Shown here: positions 53,005 to 62,633 of the stretch, piece by piece | Position numbering within the stretch: the first letter of the stretch is position 1 | Layout: every line of letters starts with the position of its first letter | Assembly (NCBI GenBank): GCA_903632075.3 | Contig: CAHIKZ030004549.1 | Coordinates: forward strand, 109,501 to 173,500 | Origin: Acanthosepion pharaonis | Taxonomy: Eukaryota; Mollusca; Cephalopoda; Sepiida; Sepiidae | DNA: 64,000 bases | Direction: 5' to 3' | Notes under the pieces: model-generated | The model's database searches: none | The model's input: only the letters and a program-made list of their open reading frames with translations | What the model was told of the DNA's origin: nothing | Made by a program: the position numbers and the translations under genes

Positions 53005-53544
53005 TTATCCAGGCCAACCTGCTTCAGCGCTTTCCCAGATTTCCGACTCGGTTATGGGACCCTCACACCTAGCCACTTCAGCTGCCGAGAGGCAGGGAAA
53101 GTCAGCTAAATAGGCGTCGAACTGAGCAGAGCTCAGACCGGGCTCCCTGGTGAAAAGCTCCTGAAAGTAATCTCGAAAGACCTCACATATGCCCGCGTTT
53201 GTAGTCACGGTGCGCTCATCCGGTAATGTGACGCACGCTATATGTCGCCTGGCCGCGTTTCGATTTTCCTCTACACGCAGTTCAGCGGCCATATTCGTTG
53301 CCTCAGAAGACATTCTTTTTACCCTAGCCCTAACTACCAGAGCTTGATCCTTCTTGATAAGCAAGGAGGCCAACTCTGCCTTAGCTAAGACTATGTCCCC
53401 ACTAACACGGGATTTCACGGCCCGATCAACTTTTTCTTCTAAAGCCGTTTGCGCCGCTAATTTATCTAAATTGAGCCGACGACTAAAGTCGGCAGCAAAC
53501 GTTCGAATCTTAGATTTTAAATTGCTCCACCAGGCATTTCCCAC
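53005..53544 (-). CDS. TX1-like endonuclease-RT linker
   Basis: GNAWWSNLKSKIRTFAADFS, LNLDKLAAQTALEEKVDRAV and KRMSSEATNMAAELRVEENR are the coiled-coil-like linker of TX1-type ORF2, followed by LPDERTVTTNAGICEVFRDY, FQELFTREPG and ITESEIWESAE. At the end the frame is lost; in another frame the sequence continues LKQVGLDKSPGLDGLPYEVY. Confidence 0.75.
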   Translation of the reverse strand: MGNAWWSNLKSKIRTFAADFSRRLNLDKLAAQTALEEKVDRAVKSRVSGDIVLAKAELASLLIKKDQALVVRARVKRMSSEATNMAAELRVEENRNAARRHIACVTLPDERTVTTNAGICEVFRDYFQELFTREPGLSSAQFDAYLADFPCLSAAEVARCEGPITESEIWESAEAGWPG

Positions 53545-54193
53545 AACCGCTCCCTTTCAATTCCCTCTGGATCGTTAGTAGCAGCTGGTCCCGGAAACCC
53601 TGATCACTGAAAAGCGAACAGTTCAATTTCCAGTAACCAGCCAACCTAACCTTAGGCTTATCTAAGTTTACACGGACCCGGATAAGCCTATGGTCCGTAT
53701 AAACTATATAATGGAAACTTGGACAGCCTAAGAGCCCTACATCGACTCTCCTAACTCAGACTCGGTCCAGGTAGCTCGCAAGCGAGCCAGGAGCCGAGCT
53801 GCCGCTAGTAGTCAAAGTCCATGCTACCTCCCGAGGGTGTTCATTCCGGAACTTATCGACGAGATCAAACCCATCGATAAAGTCCCGAAATGGTTTCACA
53901 TCCGGGTTGTTAGTACCTTTTTTGTGCCCTATACGATCTATATCGGGGTCAAGGACGGCATTCCAATCCCCCGCTAAAACTACCCGACGAGACGTCGTCA
54001 AGAACGGCGCGATCTGCCGAAACAAAGCAGGCCGCTCGGAATGGGTATTGGGCGCATAAACCCCAATGAGACGAAGAAGCTTATCCTTTATGGTAACATC
54101 CAGCACGCAAAGCCTGCCCGCCGGATCCGCGAAGACAAGGGTACATGCAGCCTTCAAAGACCTGCTAACTAGCCAAGAGACACCCTCGAACAA
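53545..54193 (-). pseudogene. TX1-like endonuclease, C-terminal two thirds
   Basis: Open to 53756: TLVFADPAGRLCVLDVTIKD, RLIGVYAPNTHSERPALFRQ, VVLAGDWNAVLDPDIDRIGH and REVAWTLTTSGSSAPGSLAS. The VYAPN, GDWN (Asp and Asn) and SYLDRV motifs are those of LINE apurinic endonucleases. A TGA at 53755-53753 interrupts 'SYLDRV(L)VRRVD'. The same frame then continues with FHYIVYTDHRLIRVRVNL, which holds the TDH motif with the catalytic His. Confidence 0.8.
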
Positions 54194-54380
54194 CCATCAA
54201 AACATGCTGAACAAAGGGCGAACCCCTAGACAGTATGTCCTCACGATCATGAGAAGAAAACCGGGTCTCTTGCAAACAACATATATTCACCCCGAGGCGC
54301 TGAAGGTCACGAGAGAGCCTCGCCCTGCGAGACTCGGACCTCAGGCCCCGGGCATTCAAACTGGCTAACCAGAGAGCCAT
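54165..54380 (-). CDS. TX1-like endonuclease N-terminus (ORF2 start)
   Basis: ATG at 54380 opens MALWLASLNARGLRSESRRA, then GVNICCLQETRFSSHD, the N-terminal strand with its Asn and the QET motif (catalytic Glu) of the endonuclease. It starts 11 bp after the ORF1 stop codon. A one-base insertion near 54190 shifts the frame to the next segment. Confidence 0.8.
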   Translation of the reverse strand: MALWLASLNARGLRSESRRARLSRDLQRLGVNICCLQETRFSSHDREDILSRGSPFVQHVLMVVRGCLLAS

Positions 54381-54391
54381 CGTGAAGCCGA

Positions 54392-54820
54392 TTAGGGTTG
54401 CCCTTCAGCATAGAACATGGCTGGGGTGAGGACACCGACAGCTCGTCCCATGGAACCAGACGCCATCTCATTCTCGACGGTATCATCCTGAGACAAGCCA
54501 CCGATGTCCGAAGGGTAGGTGAGTTTCAAAGCTCTATAAAGGGATGGGTGAACAAAAACTGGGACCCTCCCTTTAAGTTTCTGGTTTGCTTCATCTGAAT
54601 CTGGGTCTAAAAGGTAGGCAGCAGGGGGCACCATTTTTAGAGATGACTGGGCCTCCTCTATCATGCCCCAAATCTCCCGCGTACCCGGGCCAGTTCTGAT
54701 TACGGTCAAAATCCTTTTGGCAGACGGGAAGTTTACGGGATTTTCCACCTCGACCCCGTTTATCTTCTGAAAGTTCCAGAGAACTTTTAAATCCTTTGGG
54801 TTTCTCGTCTGCCCGAACAC
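54392..54820 (-). CDS. TX1-like ORF1, C-terminal segment
   Basis: This frame continues ORF1 after a shift near the A-run at 54881-54895. It reads RNPKDLKVLWNFQKINGVEV and PGTREIWGMIEEAQSSLKMV, ending VGVLTPAMFYAEGQP. I do not recognise a named domain. The position, directly before the ORF2 ATG, and the absence of stops support it as the ORF1 end. Confidence 0.6.
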   Translation of the reverse strand: MFGQTRNPKDLKVLWNFQKINGVEVENPVNFPSAKRILTVIRTGPGTREIWGMIEEAQSSLKMVPPAAYLLDPDSDEANQKLKGRVPVFVHPSLYRALKLTYPSDIGGLSQDDTVENEMASGSMGRAVGVLTPAMFYAEGQP

Positions 54821-54896
54821 CCTTTCTGCCTGGACCCGGGATACGCGGCAGACGTCTTCCCCTGGGAGATATGGAGGTTTGATTTTTTTTTTTTCT

Positions 54897-56228
54897 TCAT
54901 GTCGGTCGTAGTTTGAGATTCGGGACTTCTGCCCCTTTTTTGTGAGGTGAATGAGCAGAAGTAGACATGGGTGAGGGATTTGGTGTGGTAGAGGGAGTCC
55001 AACCCGAAGGTGTTCTTACTGGAGAAGGTTTGGACGAATGTATTTTTTTGGCAGGTGAGTTCGACAAAGATTTTGGCGGAGGTGGCTTGGTGAATTTAGA
55101 TGAAGGGGAAGACGGGGCAGAGGATAGGGGGCCCGGTGCCCCCTGCGATTTTTTACTTTTACCCCGTTTAGCCTCCAATTTTTCTGTCAACTTTTTGAGA
55201 TCTAAAATCTTCTGCCAGCTTGGTTCGTTCATTTTTTGAGTTTCACTCGCATTTTCCGCATATGACGCTGAGGCGTCGCCCTCAGAGCTGACAGAGGGAA
55301 TGGGGCTGTAGGTGATTATGTCCCTGGTGTCATATTGGGACGGAGGAACCGCTGTTTGGCTCTTCCCCTTGCCCCTAACCACGAGGTGCCATTCCCCCTC
55401 CTCCTTCTCCTTAACCACACTAGTGGCAGGCGTTGGTTTCGGGGACAATGTGGGTTTGGACCCAACCGAGGGACTTTGCCCATCGGTCCGCCTCGCAGCT
55501 AGACCCATTACAGGTGCCGCGGATTTATCCTTATCGGCCAAGGGGGGATTTTGGTCACCTACGACCGGAACTCCAGGGGCCTTCTTCCCTGGGCAGGAGG
55601 AGGAAAGGTGACCAGTCTCTCCACACCTCCAGCAAGTCGGACGCCTACCAGTCACAATGACCGGCATTTTCCGGTCGCCTAAAACCAAACAGTTGGGGAC
55701 GGACTTGAAGGCTTCTTGATCAAGCATGATGTCAAAAGTCCATCCCCCGTTCAGATTGTCGGAGAGAGCTCCTAAAATCTGGCCATACTGCATAAAAAAT
55801 GCAGCCAGAAGCTCTCCCGAAATTTGAGGAGGAACCTCGAAAACGGCCACCCTGGTCCGCCTGCGGCCTTCGTATTCGGTCCTTAATATCAGATCTTTCG
55901 TTATTAATTCTTTCTTGGCCATAGCCAGGCAATCTTCTGGTGTGGGCAGCAGAATGTCCCACATGAAGAAACCCCTACCTTTTATAACTCTTTGGGGTTT
56001 TATCCCCAGGGACAAAAGTGATTTAATCACAATGTCTTTAGTGGAGCGACAAATCTTTTTGTTTTTTTTGTCCACCACAAGAACGGTCACCATTCTCTTA
56101 GAGAACATATCGAGTTCCTGGACATCATCGACGAACCCATCTTTATTCACCAGATGGGCGAAACCTTTCGCCTTGTCCAGGAAATCCGCCATGTTCAGTA
56201 TACAGCTAGGGGGGGGGACTTCCAACAA
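54897..56228 (-). CDS. TX1-like ORF1 main segment with CCHC knuckle
   Basis: A 443-codon frame. The first half (FLDKAKGFAHLVNKDGFVDD; YEGRRRTRVAVFEVPPQISG; FFMQYGQILGALSDN) resembles the RRM-like N-terminal fold of TX1-type ORF1 proteins, seen in vertebrates as ZCCHC3-like sequences. A zinc knuckle follows (RRPTCWRCGETGHLSSSCPG, C-x2-C-x4-H-x4-C). The second half is low-complexity, rich in Pro, Ser and Lys. The product would bind the element RNA. The true start is upstream at 56431, separated by a C9 run at 56209-56217. The frame ends next to an A13 run. Confidence 0.85.
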   Translation of the reverse strand: MLEVPPPSCILNMADFLDKAKGFAHLVNKDGFVDDVQELDMFSKRMVTVLVVDKKNKKICRSTKDIVIKSLLSLGIKPQRVIKGRGFFMWDILLPTPEDCLAMAKKELITKDLILRTEYEGRRRTRVAVFEVPPQISGELLAAFFMQYGQILGALSDNLNGGWTFDIMLDQEAFKSVPNCLVLGDRKMPVIVTGRRPTCWRCGETGHLSSSCPGKKAPGVPVVGDQNPPLADKDKSAAPVMGLAARRTDGQSPSVGSKPTLSPKPTPATSVVKEKEEGEWHLVVRGKGKSQTAVPPSQYDTRDIITYSPIPSVSSEGDASASYAENASETQKMNEPSWQKILDLKKLTEKLEAKRGKSKKSQGAPGPLSSAPSSPSSKFTKPPPPKSLSNSPAKKIHSSKPSPVRTPSGWTPSTTPNPSPMSTSAHSPHKKGAEVPNLKLRPT

Positions 56229-56431
56229 GAGGGCAACTCCTCGGTCGTTTTCATTGCAGCCTCTTTAGGGGCAACATCAGATTTAGAACTTTCTCCTTTT
56301 CTGGAGGTACTTTGGTCAGATTTGGGGCTTTTAACAGCCCGCTTTTTCGCCTCATTCTCATTTGGGTTGGTATTATCAACCTTCCCAAAGAGGTCTTTTT
56401 TTACTTTTGACCGACTACCTTCGTCGGCCAT
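56195..56431 (-). CDS. TX1-like ORF1 N-terminus
   Basis: ATG at 56431 opens MADEGSRSKVKKDLFGKVDN and a charged Lys/Ser/Glu-rich tail ending ELPSCWKS, after which the C9 run shifts the frame into the main ORF1 segment. An ATG at 56455 in the same frame is also possible; I prefer 56431 because MADEG begins a typical charged N-terminus. Confidence 0.65.
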   Translation of the reverse strand: MADEGSRSKVKKDLFGKVDNTNPNENEAKKRAVKSPKSDQSTSRKGESSKSDVAPKEAAMKTTEELPSCWKSPPLAVY

Positions 56432-57080
56432 GTTGAAAAAGAAACGTGGATACAACCACTAGCGGGTCTTTGTATTTTTATCACACAGGGAGAGGAGTTG
56501 GGGAAAAATCAAACAAAGAAAGCCTGGATAAACCAGGAATTTAAAAATATACAGACAAACAAAAATAAAATAAAAAACTGAAAAAAAAAAAATAAACAGG
56601 TAAGACTTTTTTTTTTTTTTTTTTTTTAAATAAAAATAAAATGGCGCCTGAAGGCAGCCGAAAATGAAAAAAAAAACCAGAAAACTTCTCTTTTTTTCCA
56701 GAAAAAACTAACAAATGTACAAAAAAAAAAAATAAAGTTTAGCGGCTGACGCCGCTAAAGAAAATGAATTAAAAAGAAAAATAAACTAGTCAAATAAAAG
56801 GAGAAAAAAGGCGACTGAAGTCGCTAAAAAAAATAAAAAGAAAAAGAAATAAACAGAAAGCTTCTTTTTCTTTTTTCTAAACTGGTCTTTTTTTTTTTTT
56901 TTAAACTAGAGAAAATAAATAAAAAATAAGAAAGCAGTCGTCCGGTTTGACAAAGTCTTACCGGACTAAAAAAGGAAAAAGAAATGAGCCGAAGCCCAAA
57001 AACAAATTAAAAACAAATAAAAGAAATGGAAAAAATTAAAAGGAATGAAACTAAAACAATAACTTATCAGAAAAGAAGGT
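56432..57080 (-). other. TX1-like 5' region, A-rich with short hairpins
   Basis: A-rich on the plus strand with scattered short inverted repeats: GGCGCCTGAAGGCAGCC, AGCGGCTGACGCCGCT, GCGACTGAAGTCGC and GTCCGGTTTGACAAAGTC...CCGGAC. Each is followed by A-rich spacer of about 60 bp. No coding sequence. Confidence 0.5.
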
Positions 57081-57406
57081 CCGGTGTTTTTCACAAAAAG
57101 GTTCGTCCAAATAATAAGCAAAACAGAAACAGTTTCACCACACAGTACTGCAACAAAAAAGGGGGGGGGTCAGAGCAACAGTCAGAATAACAGTCAAAAA
57201 AGTCACACTCTGACGTGTATCTTCCAAGCCACTCGTTGCCGTGAATGTCTTGTTTAAGTAGCCCACTCTCGCCTCTCATGTAAGCGAGCGAGTCTACTTC
57301 TATGGGGGTGTGACGCCAAGACCATTCCGGTCTTGTAACTGGGCGTCTTAGGTTCGATTCCACCTCTACACAGAAGAATGAGACTCTACATATACGGCGC
57401 AGTAAT

Positions 57407-57717
57407 CGTCCTATGTAAGACGATAAACTACATCCGACAGCAAGGCCACTGATCAGGAGGTTTTGAGTAGTGTAGAACCACCTCTCTTTGCTGGTGTTCC
57501 CTGGTCCGCCCTGACCCGGGGTGGTAGCACCTGTTAGGGTCCCAGCTATGGGCAAATAGTTAAACCCCAAACTGGGGATCAAAATACTATGAAAGTGTAG
57601 GAATAGGTTTTAGTACCAGCAATACATTGTTGTAAAAAAAATTATTACCAGCAATAACAATTTTGTCTGCATTAAATAACCCATTGACGTTGATATGCCG
57701 TAAAATAGACCAATCCG
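57407..57717 (+). repeat. Family R copy
   Basis: Head CGTCCTATGTAAGACGATAA, body, hairpins, two CCAGCAATA units and terminal GTCTGCATTAAA...GATATGCCG. A degenerate tRNA-like box B (GGTTCGATTCC at 57352) lies about 50 bp upstream. Confidence 0.85.
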
Positions 57718-58665
57718 AAACAAACAGATGAGACTTGAGAAAACAAATGTGACTCTACAGAAAAATTCTGAGAATACATTGAGCAAAGAGGAAGTTTTAG
57801 AAAAAATGGAAACGAAAACACCTAGACTTAACGCCAGAAAGAAATAATTGACACTTCTAGAGCACGTAATGAGGACTAGGGCTCGCAACATTTGACACTC
57901 ACAGGGCATATTTAAAGGAAAAGGGACAAAAGAAAATGGTGCATAGCAGAACAGGGTTTAGGAGAAATAGCGAAAAATGCAAACTTTACTAAGAGCTAAA
58001 AAGTAGAGGAAATTGCCAACATCCTGGAGGGACATGATACATAAAAGAATTGTATAGCTGTTCAGCAAGTGTTCAAACACATTGATACTAACGTAAATCT
58101 AAATTCAGAAAAAAAGGGATCTTGTAACTGGGCCTGAATATGGTCCATTGGTTCCATATGTGAAATAAGCGAAGATTCCAATTACAAAATTGGCCTAAGC
58201 ATATGTTTTCTTGTTGGTTTTCTTTATGGCTATTAATTTTACGCTCGAACGAGTTGACGCCAATATGCCATTATAAATGTAATTTGCGTACAGAAAATAT
58301 TTGTGATTTTAAAATTAAATCAATTCGTTCGATTGCACGTTACTTTTCGTTTTACGTATTAATCTTTCGTGAATACGGTGACTGGACATCGCGTGTGTCA
58401 GGAGCTAAATTATGAAAGAATCACGTATGCAGGAACTGCTTCACGATCTCTGTGTTCAAAGGGAACATGATTTGGACAACGTATCAAGATTACTACACAC
58501 ACCATATTTGCTGACAATCTACAACATAAAGCTACAAGCCTGGGAATATCGATTGAAATTACAACTCTCTTCCTCTCTAACCTATCCCTCTCCCCTTCTT
58601 CTCCCTCCTTTATTTTCATCATACACTTGTGTTCAAAATATTTTGTAGAAGCCATAAAATTGTGC
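57718..58665. other. No gene recognised
   Basis: AT-rich sequence. The segment around 57766-57960 resembles 60549-60720 (ATGGA, CGAAAACACCTAGACTTA versus AGAAAGAACACTTAGATTTA; GACACTCACAG both), so a further diverged dispersed repeat is likely. No coding pattern. Confidence 0.35.
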
Positions 58666-59133
58666 CGTCCTGAGTAAGATGATAAACTACATGCAACAGC
58701 AAAGCCTCTGATCAGGAGGTTTCGAGGAGCGTGGAACCACCTCTTAATTGCTGGTGTTCCCAGGTGCACTCTGACCTGGAGTGGTAGCACCTGTTAGGGT
58801 CCCAGCTATGGACAAATAGCTCCCAAACTGGGGACAAAACACTATGAAAGTGTAAGAATAGGTTTTAATACCAGAAATACATTTTTGCAAAAAATTTTAC
58901 CAGCAATTAATTTTTGGAAAGAAAAATATTACCAGAAATATATTTTTGAAGAAAAAAAATATTACATGCAATAGATTTTTGGGAGAAATATTAGTAGCAA
59001 TAAAATCTTATCGGTATCAACCCATTGACGTTGATATGCCGTAAACCAAACCAAATAAAATTGGGTCTAGAATTTTTAGACTTCGTCATTAAATAACCTA
59101 TACAGATTGATATATTGCTAAACAAAATCAACC
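58666..59133 (+). repeat. Family R copy plus extra tail
   Basis: A full copy to 59056 with four internal units, then a second tail (CGTCATTAAATAACCTATAC) to about 59133. Confidence 0.85.
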
Positions 59134-59143
59134 CTTTCTCTCG

Positions 59144-59154
<11 letters not shown>

Positions 59155-59178
<24 letters not shown>

Positions 59179-59179
59179 G
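59155..59179. repeat. Short (AT)n microsatellite
   Basis: ATATAT run following a CTCTCTC tract, between the R tail and the LINE fragment. Confidence 0.85.
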
Positions 59180-59184
59180 GGGGG

Positions 59185-59775
59185 TGAAAGAGGATCACTC
59201 TCACTCTCAGGATGTCTGGACACAAGTACTAAACAGAATCTACCTCTTGCCTAAAAATAAAGAAATAATCTTTTGTTGGATCCCAAGCCATCTTGGGATA
59301 CCGGGAAATGACAGGGTGGATTCGGAGGCAAAAAAAATCCATGAAGGTTGCAATAACAAACACGAAGGTTCCATACTCCGATTATAAGATGGTTGTAAAG
59401 AAAATTATCATTAAAAAATGGCAACATCATTGGAATACATTCATTAATAACAAAATCCAAAACATTAAACCCACTATTGGAGCTCAGAATATAAAAATAG
59501 GAGAGAACAGGTTGTGCTGACCTGCCTTCACATAGGCCACGTCTACATCACCCACCATTATTTACTAGAGGACATAGAATCCCCAATATGCACTACATGC
59601 CAAGAGAAACTTACAGCAAAACATATGCTGTTAGTGTGTGTAGATTTTGATCCAGTGCGAACAAAATATTACCAAGTGAGTAATTAAAAAAAAAAAAAAA
59701 ACTTTTCACGAAAATAAAACCATCCAAGATGTAAATTTCCTAAAAGAAGTTGGATTGTACTAAAAAATATGAGTA
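59185..59775 (+). pseudogene. I-type LINE RNase H and C-terminal fragment
   Basis: 59205-59385 reads VWTQVLNRIYLLPKNKEIIF, then CWIPSHLGIPGNDRVDSEAK, the WIPSH.GI.GN..AD..AK end of the RNase H domain found in I-group LINEs. 59380-59515 reads YKMVVKKIIIKKWQHHWNTF and INNKIQNIKPTIGA. In another frame 59518-59660 gives CLHIGHVYITHHYLLEDIES and CTTCQEKLTAKHMLLVCVDF, the R.RIGH..LTH.YLL and C..C...LT..H.L..C motifs. Frameshifted and truncated; it may be the missing 3' end type of the 48-50 kb LINE. Confidence 0.75.
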
Positions 59776-59869
59776 ATTGAAAAATGGTTCAAATATATAT
59801 GTATACATACACACTTTTTTTTTTTTTTTTTTTTTTTTACCAAACTATGGCTATGAATCTATTTCAAAA

Positions 59870-59930
59870 TTTTGTTGGCATTAAATGATCTACTGAGGTT
59901 GATATGCCATAAAACAAAATAACCAACCAA
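59870..59930 (+). repeat. Family R tail only
   Basis: TTGGCATTAAATGATCTACT...TGATATGCCATAAAACAAAA, preceded by a T run. Confidence 0.7.
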
Positions 59931-60197
59931 TCAAGATGTCTGGAGTGTTATTGATCTACTGAGCTACCGGAAGAGATCAATTAATGTTTGCCATCTTCCT
60001 AACGCTGCCAAAGAACCTCGGTTCAAATTAATGCTAACTGTATCGCACAGTCCTCTTGATGAACCCCATGAATAAACTAATAAACTGGTTAATAAGCCGT
60101 TAAAAACTGATAATTTTGTTTCTTATGACTATAGCTCATAACAGATACTGAGCAAGGAGCTAAGGCATCTAAAATTGTCTCTAGAAACAAATGTTTT

Positions 60198-60469
60198 AAG
60201 GCCTCTGATCAGGAGGTTTTGAGGAGCGTTGAACCACCTCTTAATTGCTGATGTTCCCAGGTGCACTCTGACCTGGAGTGGTAGCACCAGTTAGGGCCCC
60301 AGCTATGGGCAAATAATTAACCCCCAAACTGGGGTCAACACATTATGAAAGCGTAAAAAATTTTTCAATACCAGAAATACTTTTTTGTAAAAAAAAATTA
60401 CCAGCAATACATTTTTGTCGCCATTAAATAACCCATTGAGGTTGATATACCGTAAAACAAACCAAACCA
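60198..60469 (+). repeat. Family R copy, head missing
   Basis: Starts inside the body at AAGGCCTCTGATCAGGAGG and continues to the tail ACAAACCAAACC. A clean 5' truncation. Confidence 0.85.
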
Positions 60470-61335
60470 TAGCAATACGAACCAAACAAATGTTTTAGAT
60501 GGATAATATCCACAGCCCGTCTGAAGTTATTATGCAAATCACATAAAGCTCAATAATTCTTTAAGAAAAAATAATGACGAAGTTTTAGAGAAAATGGATA
60601 CAGAAAGAACACTTAGATTTATCAACAGCAAAAGATAATTGAAATTTTTAAGGCAGTCAACGAAGAATGAAGGACTGCAAAATTTGACACTCACAGTACA
60701 TATTAAGGTAAAGTGGAAATCAGCGCTTAACCTACCTAATTAGCTTAATTAGCAGAACATTGATTAGGAGAGATAAAACACTTTATTAAAAGCTACAAAG
60801 TACAGTGAATTGGGGAGAGCCATGATCACTCGGGTCTTGAAGTGACGCGGCACACAGATATACAATTATTATGCAAATCACATAAATTTCAATTTCAAAG
60901 CAAATTAGTCAGAATTTGTATGAGAAAAATGTCAGATGTTAATCGATTAGTTTAGACATCAAAACAAAAGCTTGAATTCTATTTTTAGGTAATTCTCAGA
61001 ACGTTAATAAAACATGTTGAAACTATTATTAAAACGGCAGTCTGAAGTTATTGTGCAGATTAAACTAAAATTATTTTAAGACATCTGAAATCTGATAAAC
61101 TACTATGTCGGAAATTGAACCCGCAGAAGTAAAAAATCTTAACAAAATCAATGAATAATAGATTTCTGTTAGTTAAGGGTCACTATATTTCGGTGTAAAT
61201 TCTTCTTATATATTACTTGCATTATTTACATTATTCTGACTGTTATCCTCATTTTCATTGCAATATGGGCACTGGTAAAAAAAATTAGTTGCTCAGACAT
61301 TCGGTTTATAAGTCCTAAAAATTCTTGAACAGATG
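60470..61335. other. No gene recognised
   Basis: AT-rich sequence, partly similar to 57.77-57.96 kb (see there). No coding pattern. Confidence 0.35.
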
Positions 61336-61627
61336 TCCTCAAGGACACGGTCCAGTGGATAAAGACGTTGGTTAAATCCAGGGACTAGACGTGAGTTGTG
61401 AATTCAATACCAAGCTGTGGTGAACAAAAATTGGAGAGTTTAGTTAAAGCGAAATAACTGACATCCGGAGAGGCATGGCACATGGAACTAGAAAAATCTA
61501 CCCCCCGGTAGGCGAAATAAAAGGTTCGATTAGAAATTCCAATCAATAGAAGAAGTCCGGAGCGTACAACGGCGGAAACGTTGTGAATATGGCGTTGAAG
61601 ATAAGTCTGAATAATACAAGTAATCAT
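61336..61627 (+). repeat. tRNA-derived SINE, copy 2
   Basis: Second copy of the SINE at 46814: GGTCCAGTGGATAAAGACGT, GTTGGTTAAATCCAGGGACT, GTGAATTCAATACC (box B-like), GACATCCGGAGAGGCATGGC, AGAAGAAGTCCGGAGCG and GGCGGAAACGTTGTG. Confidence 0.75.
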
Positions 61628-61671
61628 AAAACCTCATCTCGGAGGTATAGACGGATACTTATCATATATGT

Positions 61672-61695
61672 TTATATATATATATATATATATAT
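61672..61695. repeat. Short (AT)n microsatellite
   Basis: ATATAT run of about 24 bases. Confidence 0.85.
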
Positions 61696-61898
61696 GTTTG
61701 TTCTATTATAGATGTAGATTGATTTTATTACATTGTCATTGAAGTAAAAAGTGATTTTCTGGTTTTGCATAACTTCAGACTGCAGTTTAAAATAAATCCG
61801 ATAAACCTTAATAAATATGCTGCAACTTAATTTAACTTAACCCATTAACTGCCAAATGTTTTTAATGCACATTACTTCTCCCTCTCCTTTTTCAATGC

Positions 61899-62348
61899 CG
61901 TCCTGGGTGAGACGATAAACTGTCCAACAGCAGGGCCTCTGGTCGGGAGGGTTTGAGAAGCGTGGAACCATCTCTTAATTTCTGGTGTTCCCAGGTCCAC
62001 ACTGAACCAGGGTGGTAGCACCTGTTAGGGTCCCAGCTATGGGCAAATAGTTGACCCCACAACCTGACTCAAAACACTATGAAAGTATAAAAACAGATTT
62101 TAATACCACAAATACTTTTCTTTTTTTTAAATTAGTATCAGCAATAAATATTTGAAAAAAGAGAATATTAATAAAAATCATGTCGGCATTAAATAACCCA
62201 TTGAGGTTAATATGCCACAAAACAAAACAAACCAAACTACACATTTAAAAAAAAATATTACCAGCTAAACATTTTTGAAAAAAAAAGGGAAATTTTGTCG
62301 GCATTAAATAACCCATTGAGGTTGATATGCTGTAAAACAAACCAAACC
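61899..62348 (+). repeat. Family R copy with two tails
   Basis: Head CGTCCTGGGTGAGACGATAA, body, core, hairpin and first tail to 62238, then ATTACCAGCTAAACATTTTT and a second terminal hairpin to 62348. Confidence 0.85.
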
Positions 62349-62512
62349 TTTCTCAACGTCTTCCCGCTTGAAAGATTAGCTTTCCCTCTTTATAAAGGAT
62401 GATGTGAGTAACAGTTTCTGTAGATTGACTGAACTGTTAACATTACTGTCGGTTGAACAGTGGACATGTCTCAGAGTAATTTTTGAGGAACTCGTAGCAT
62501 TCTTTCTAGTAT

Positions 62513-62633
62513 GGAAATACGGCTATATCAGGTTTAAACATCGGTTTTCATACGATCACCGTATTTAAGCAACATCGAGCCTGGTTACTACTTAGATGGG
62601 TGACCGCTTGGGAATACCAGCTGCTGTAATCGT
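62513..62633 (+). pseudogene. 5S rRNA-derived sequence
   Basis: About 120 bp collinear with animal 5S rRNA. The 5' part is degenerate (ACGGCTATATCAGGTTTAAA against ACGGCCATACCACGTTGAAT). The internal promoter region is well kept: CGATCACCGTATTTAAGCAA then CATCGAGCC (box A), TTAGATGGG (intermediate element) and GGGTGACCGCTTGGGAATAC (box C). Substitutions through the stem regions argue against a functional 5S gene. It may be a 5S pseudogene or the head of a 5S-derived SINE; the downstream GGTTCGTTATACCGC at 62699 does not settle this. Confidence 0.75.

Larger units (their letters stand above)
50187..57080 (-). mobile_element. TX1-like non-LTR retrotransposon, near full length
   Basis: About 6.9 kb on the minus strand: an A/T-rich 5' region (57080-56432), ORF1 with a CCHC knuckle (56431-54392), ORF2 with apurinic endonuclease and RT (54380-51069), and a 3' UTR (51068-50187) ending in a duplicated segment. 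Domain order and sequence patterns match the TX1 group of L1-related LINEs, found in frogs, fish and many invertebrates. The coding region is less AT-rich than the flanks. At least six frameshifts, one nonsense codon and a deletion of about 35-40 codons in RT inactivate it. Confidence 0.85.

Noticed and set aside
54967..55239. Plus frames of 75-117 codons across 54.97-56.46 kb
   Set aside because: Antisense to TX1-like ORF1, which has the zinc knuckle and far longer open frames.
57315..57370. tRNA gene or tRNA-SINE head (GGTTCGATTCC at 57352)
   Set aside because: A box B-like motif is present, but I could not find a convincing box A or cloverleaf upstream; left unannotated.
62513..62633. Functional 5S rRNA gene
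   Set aside because: Too many substitutions in the 5' third and in stem positions compared with animal 5S; called a derived sequence instead.
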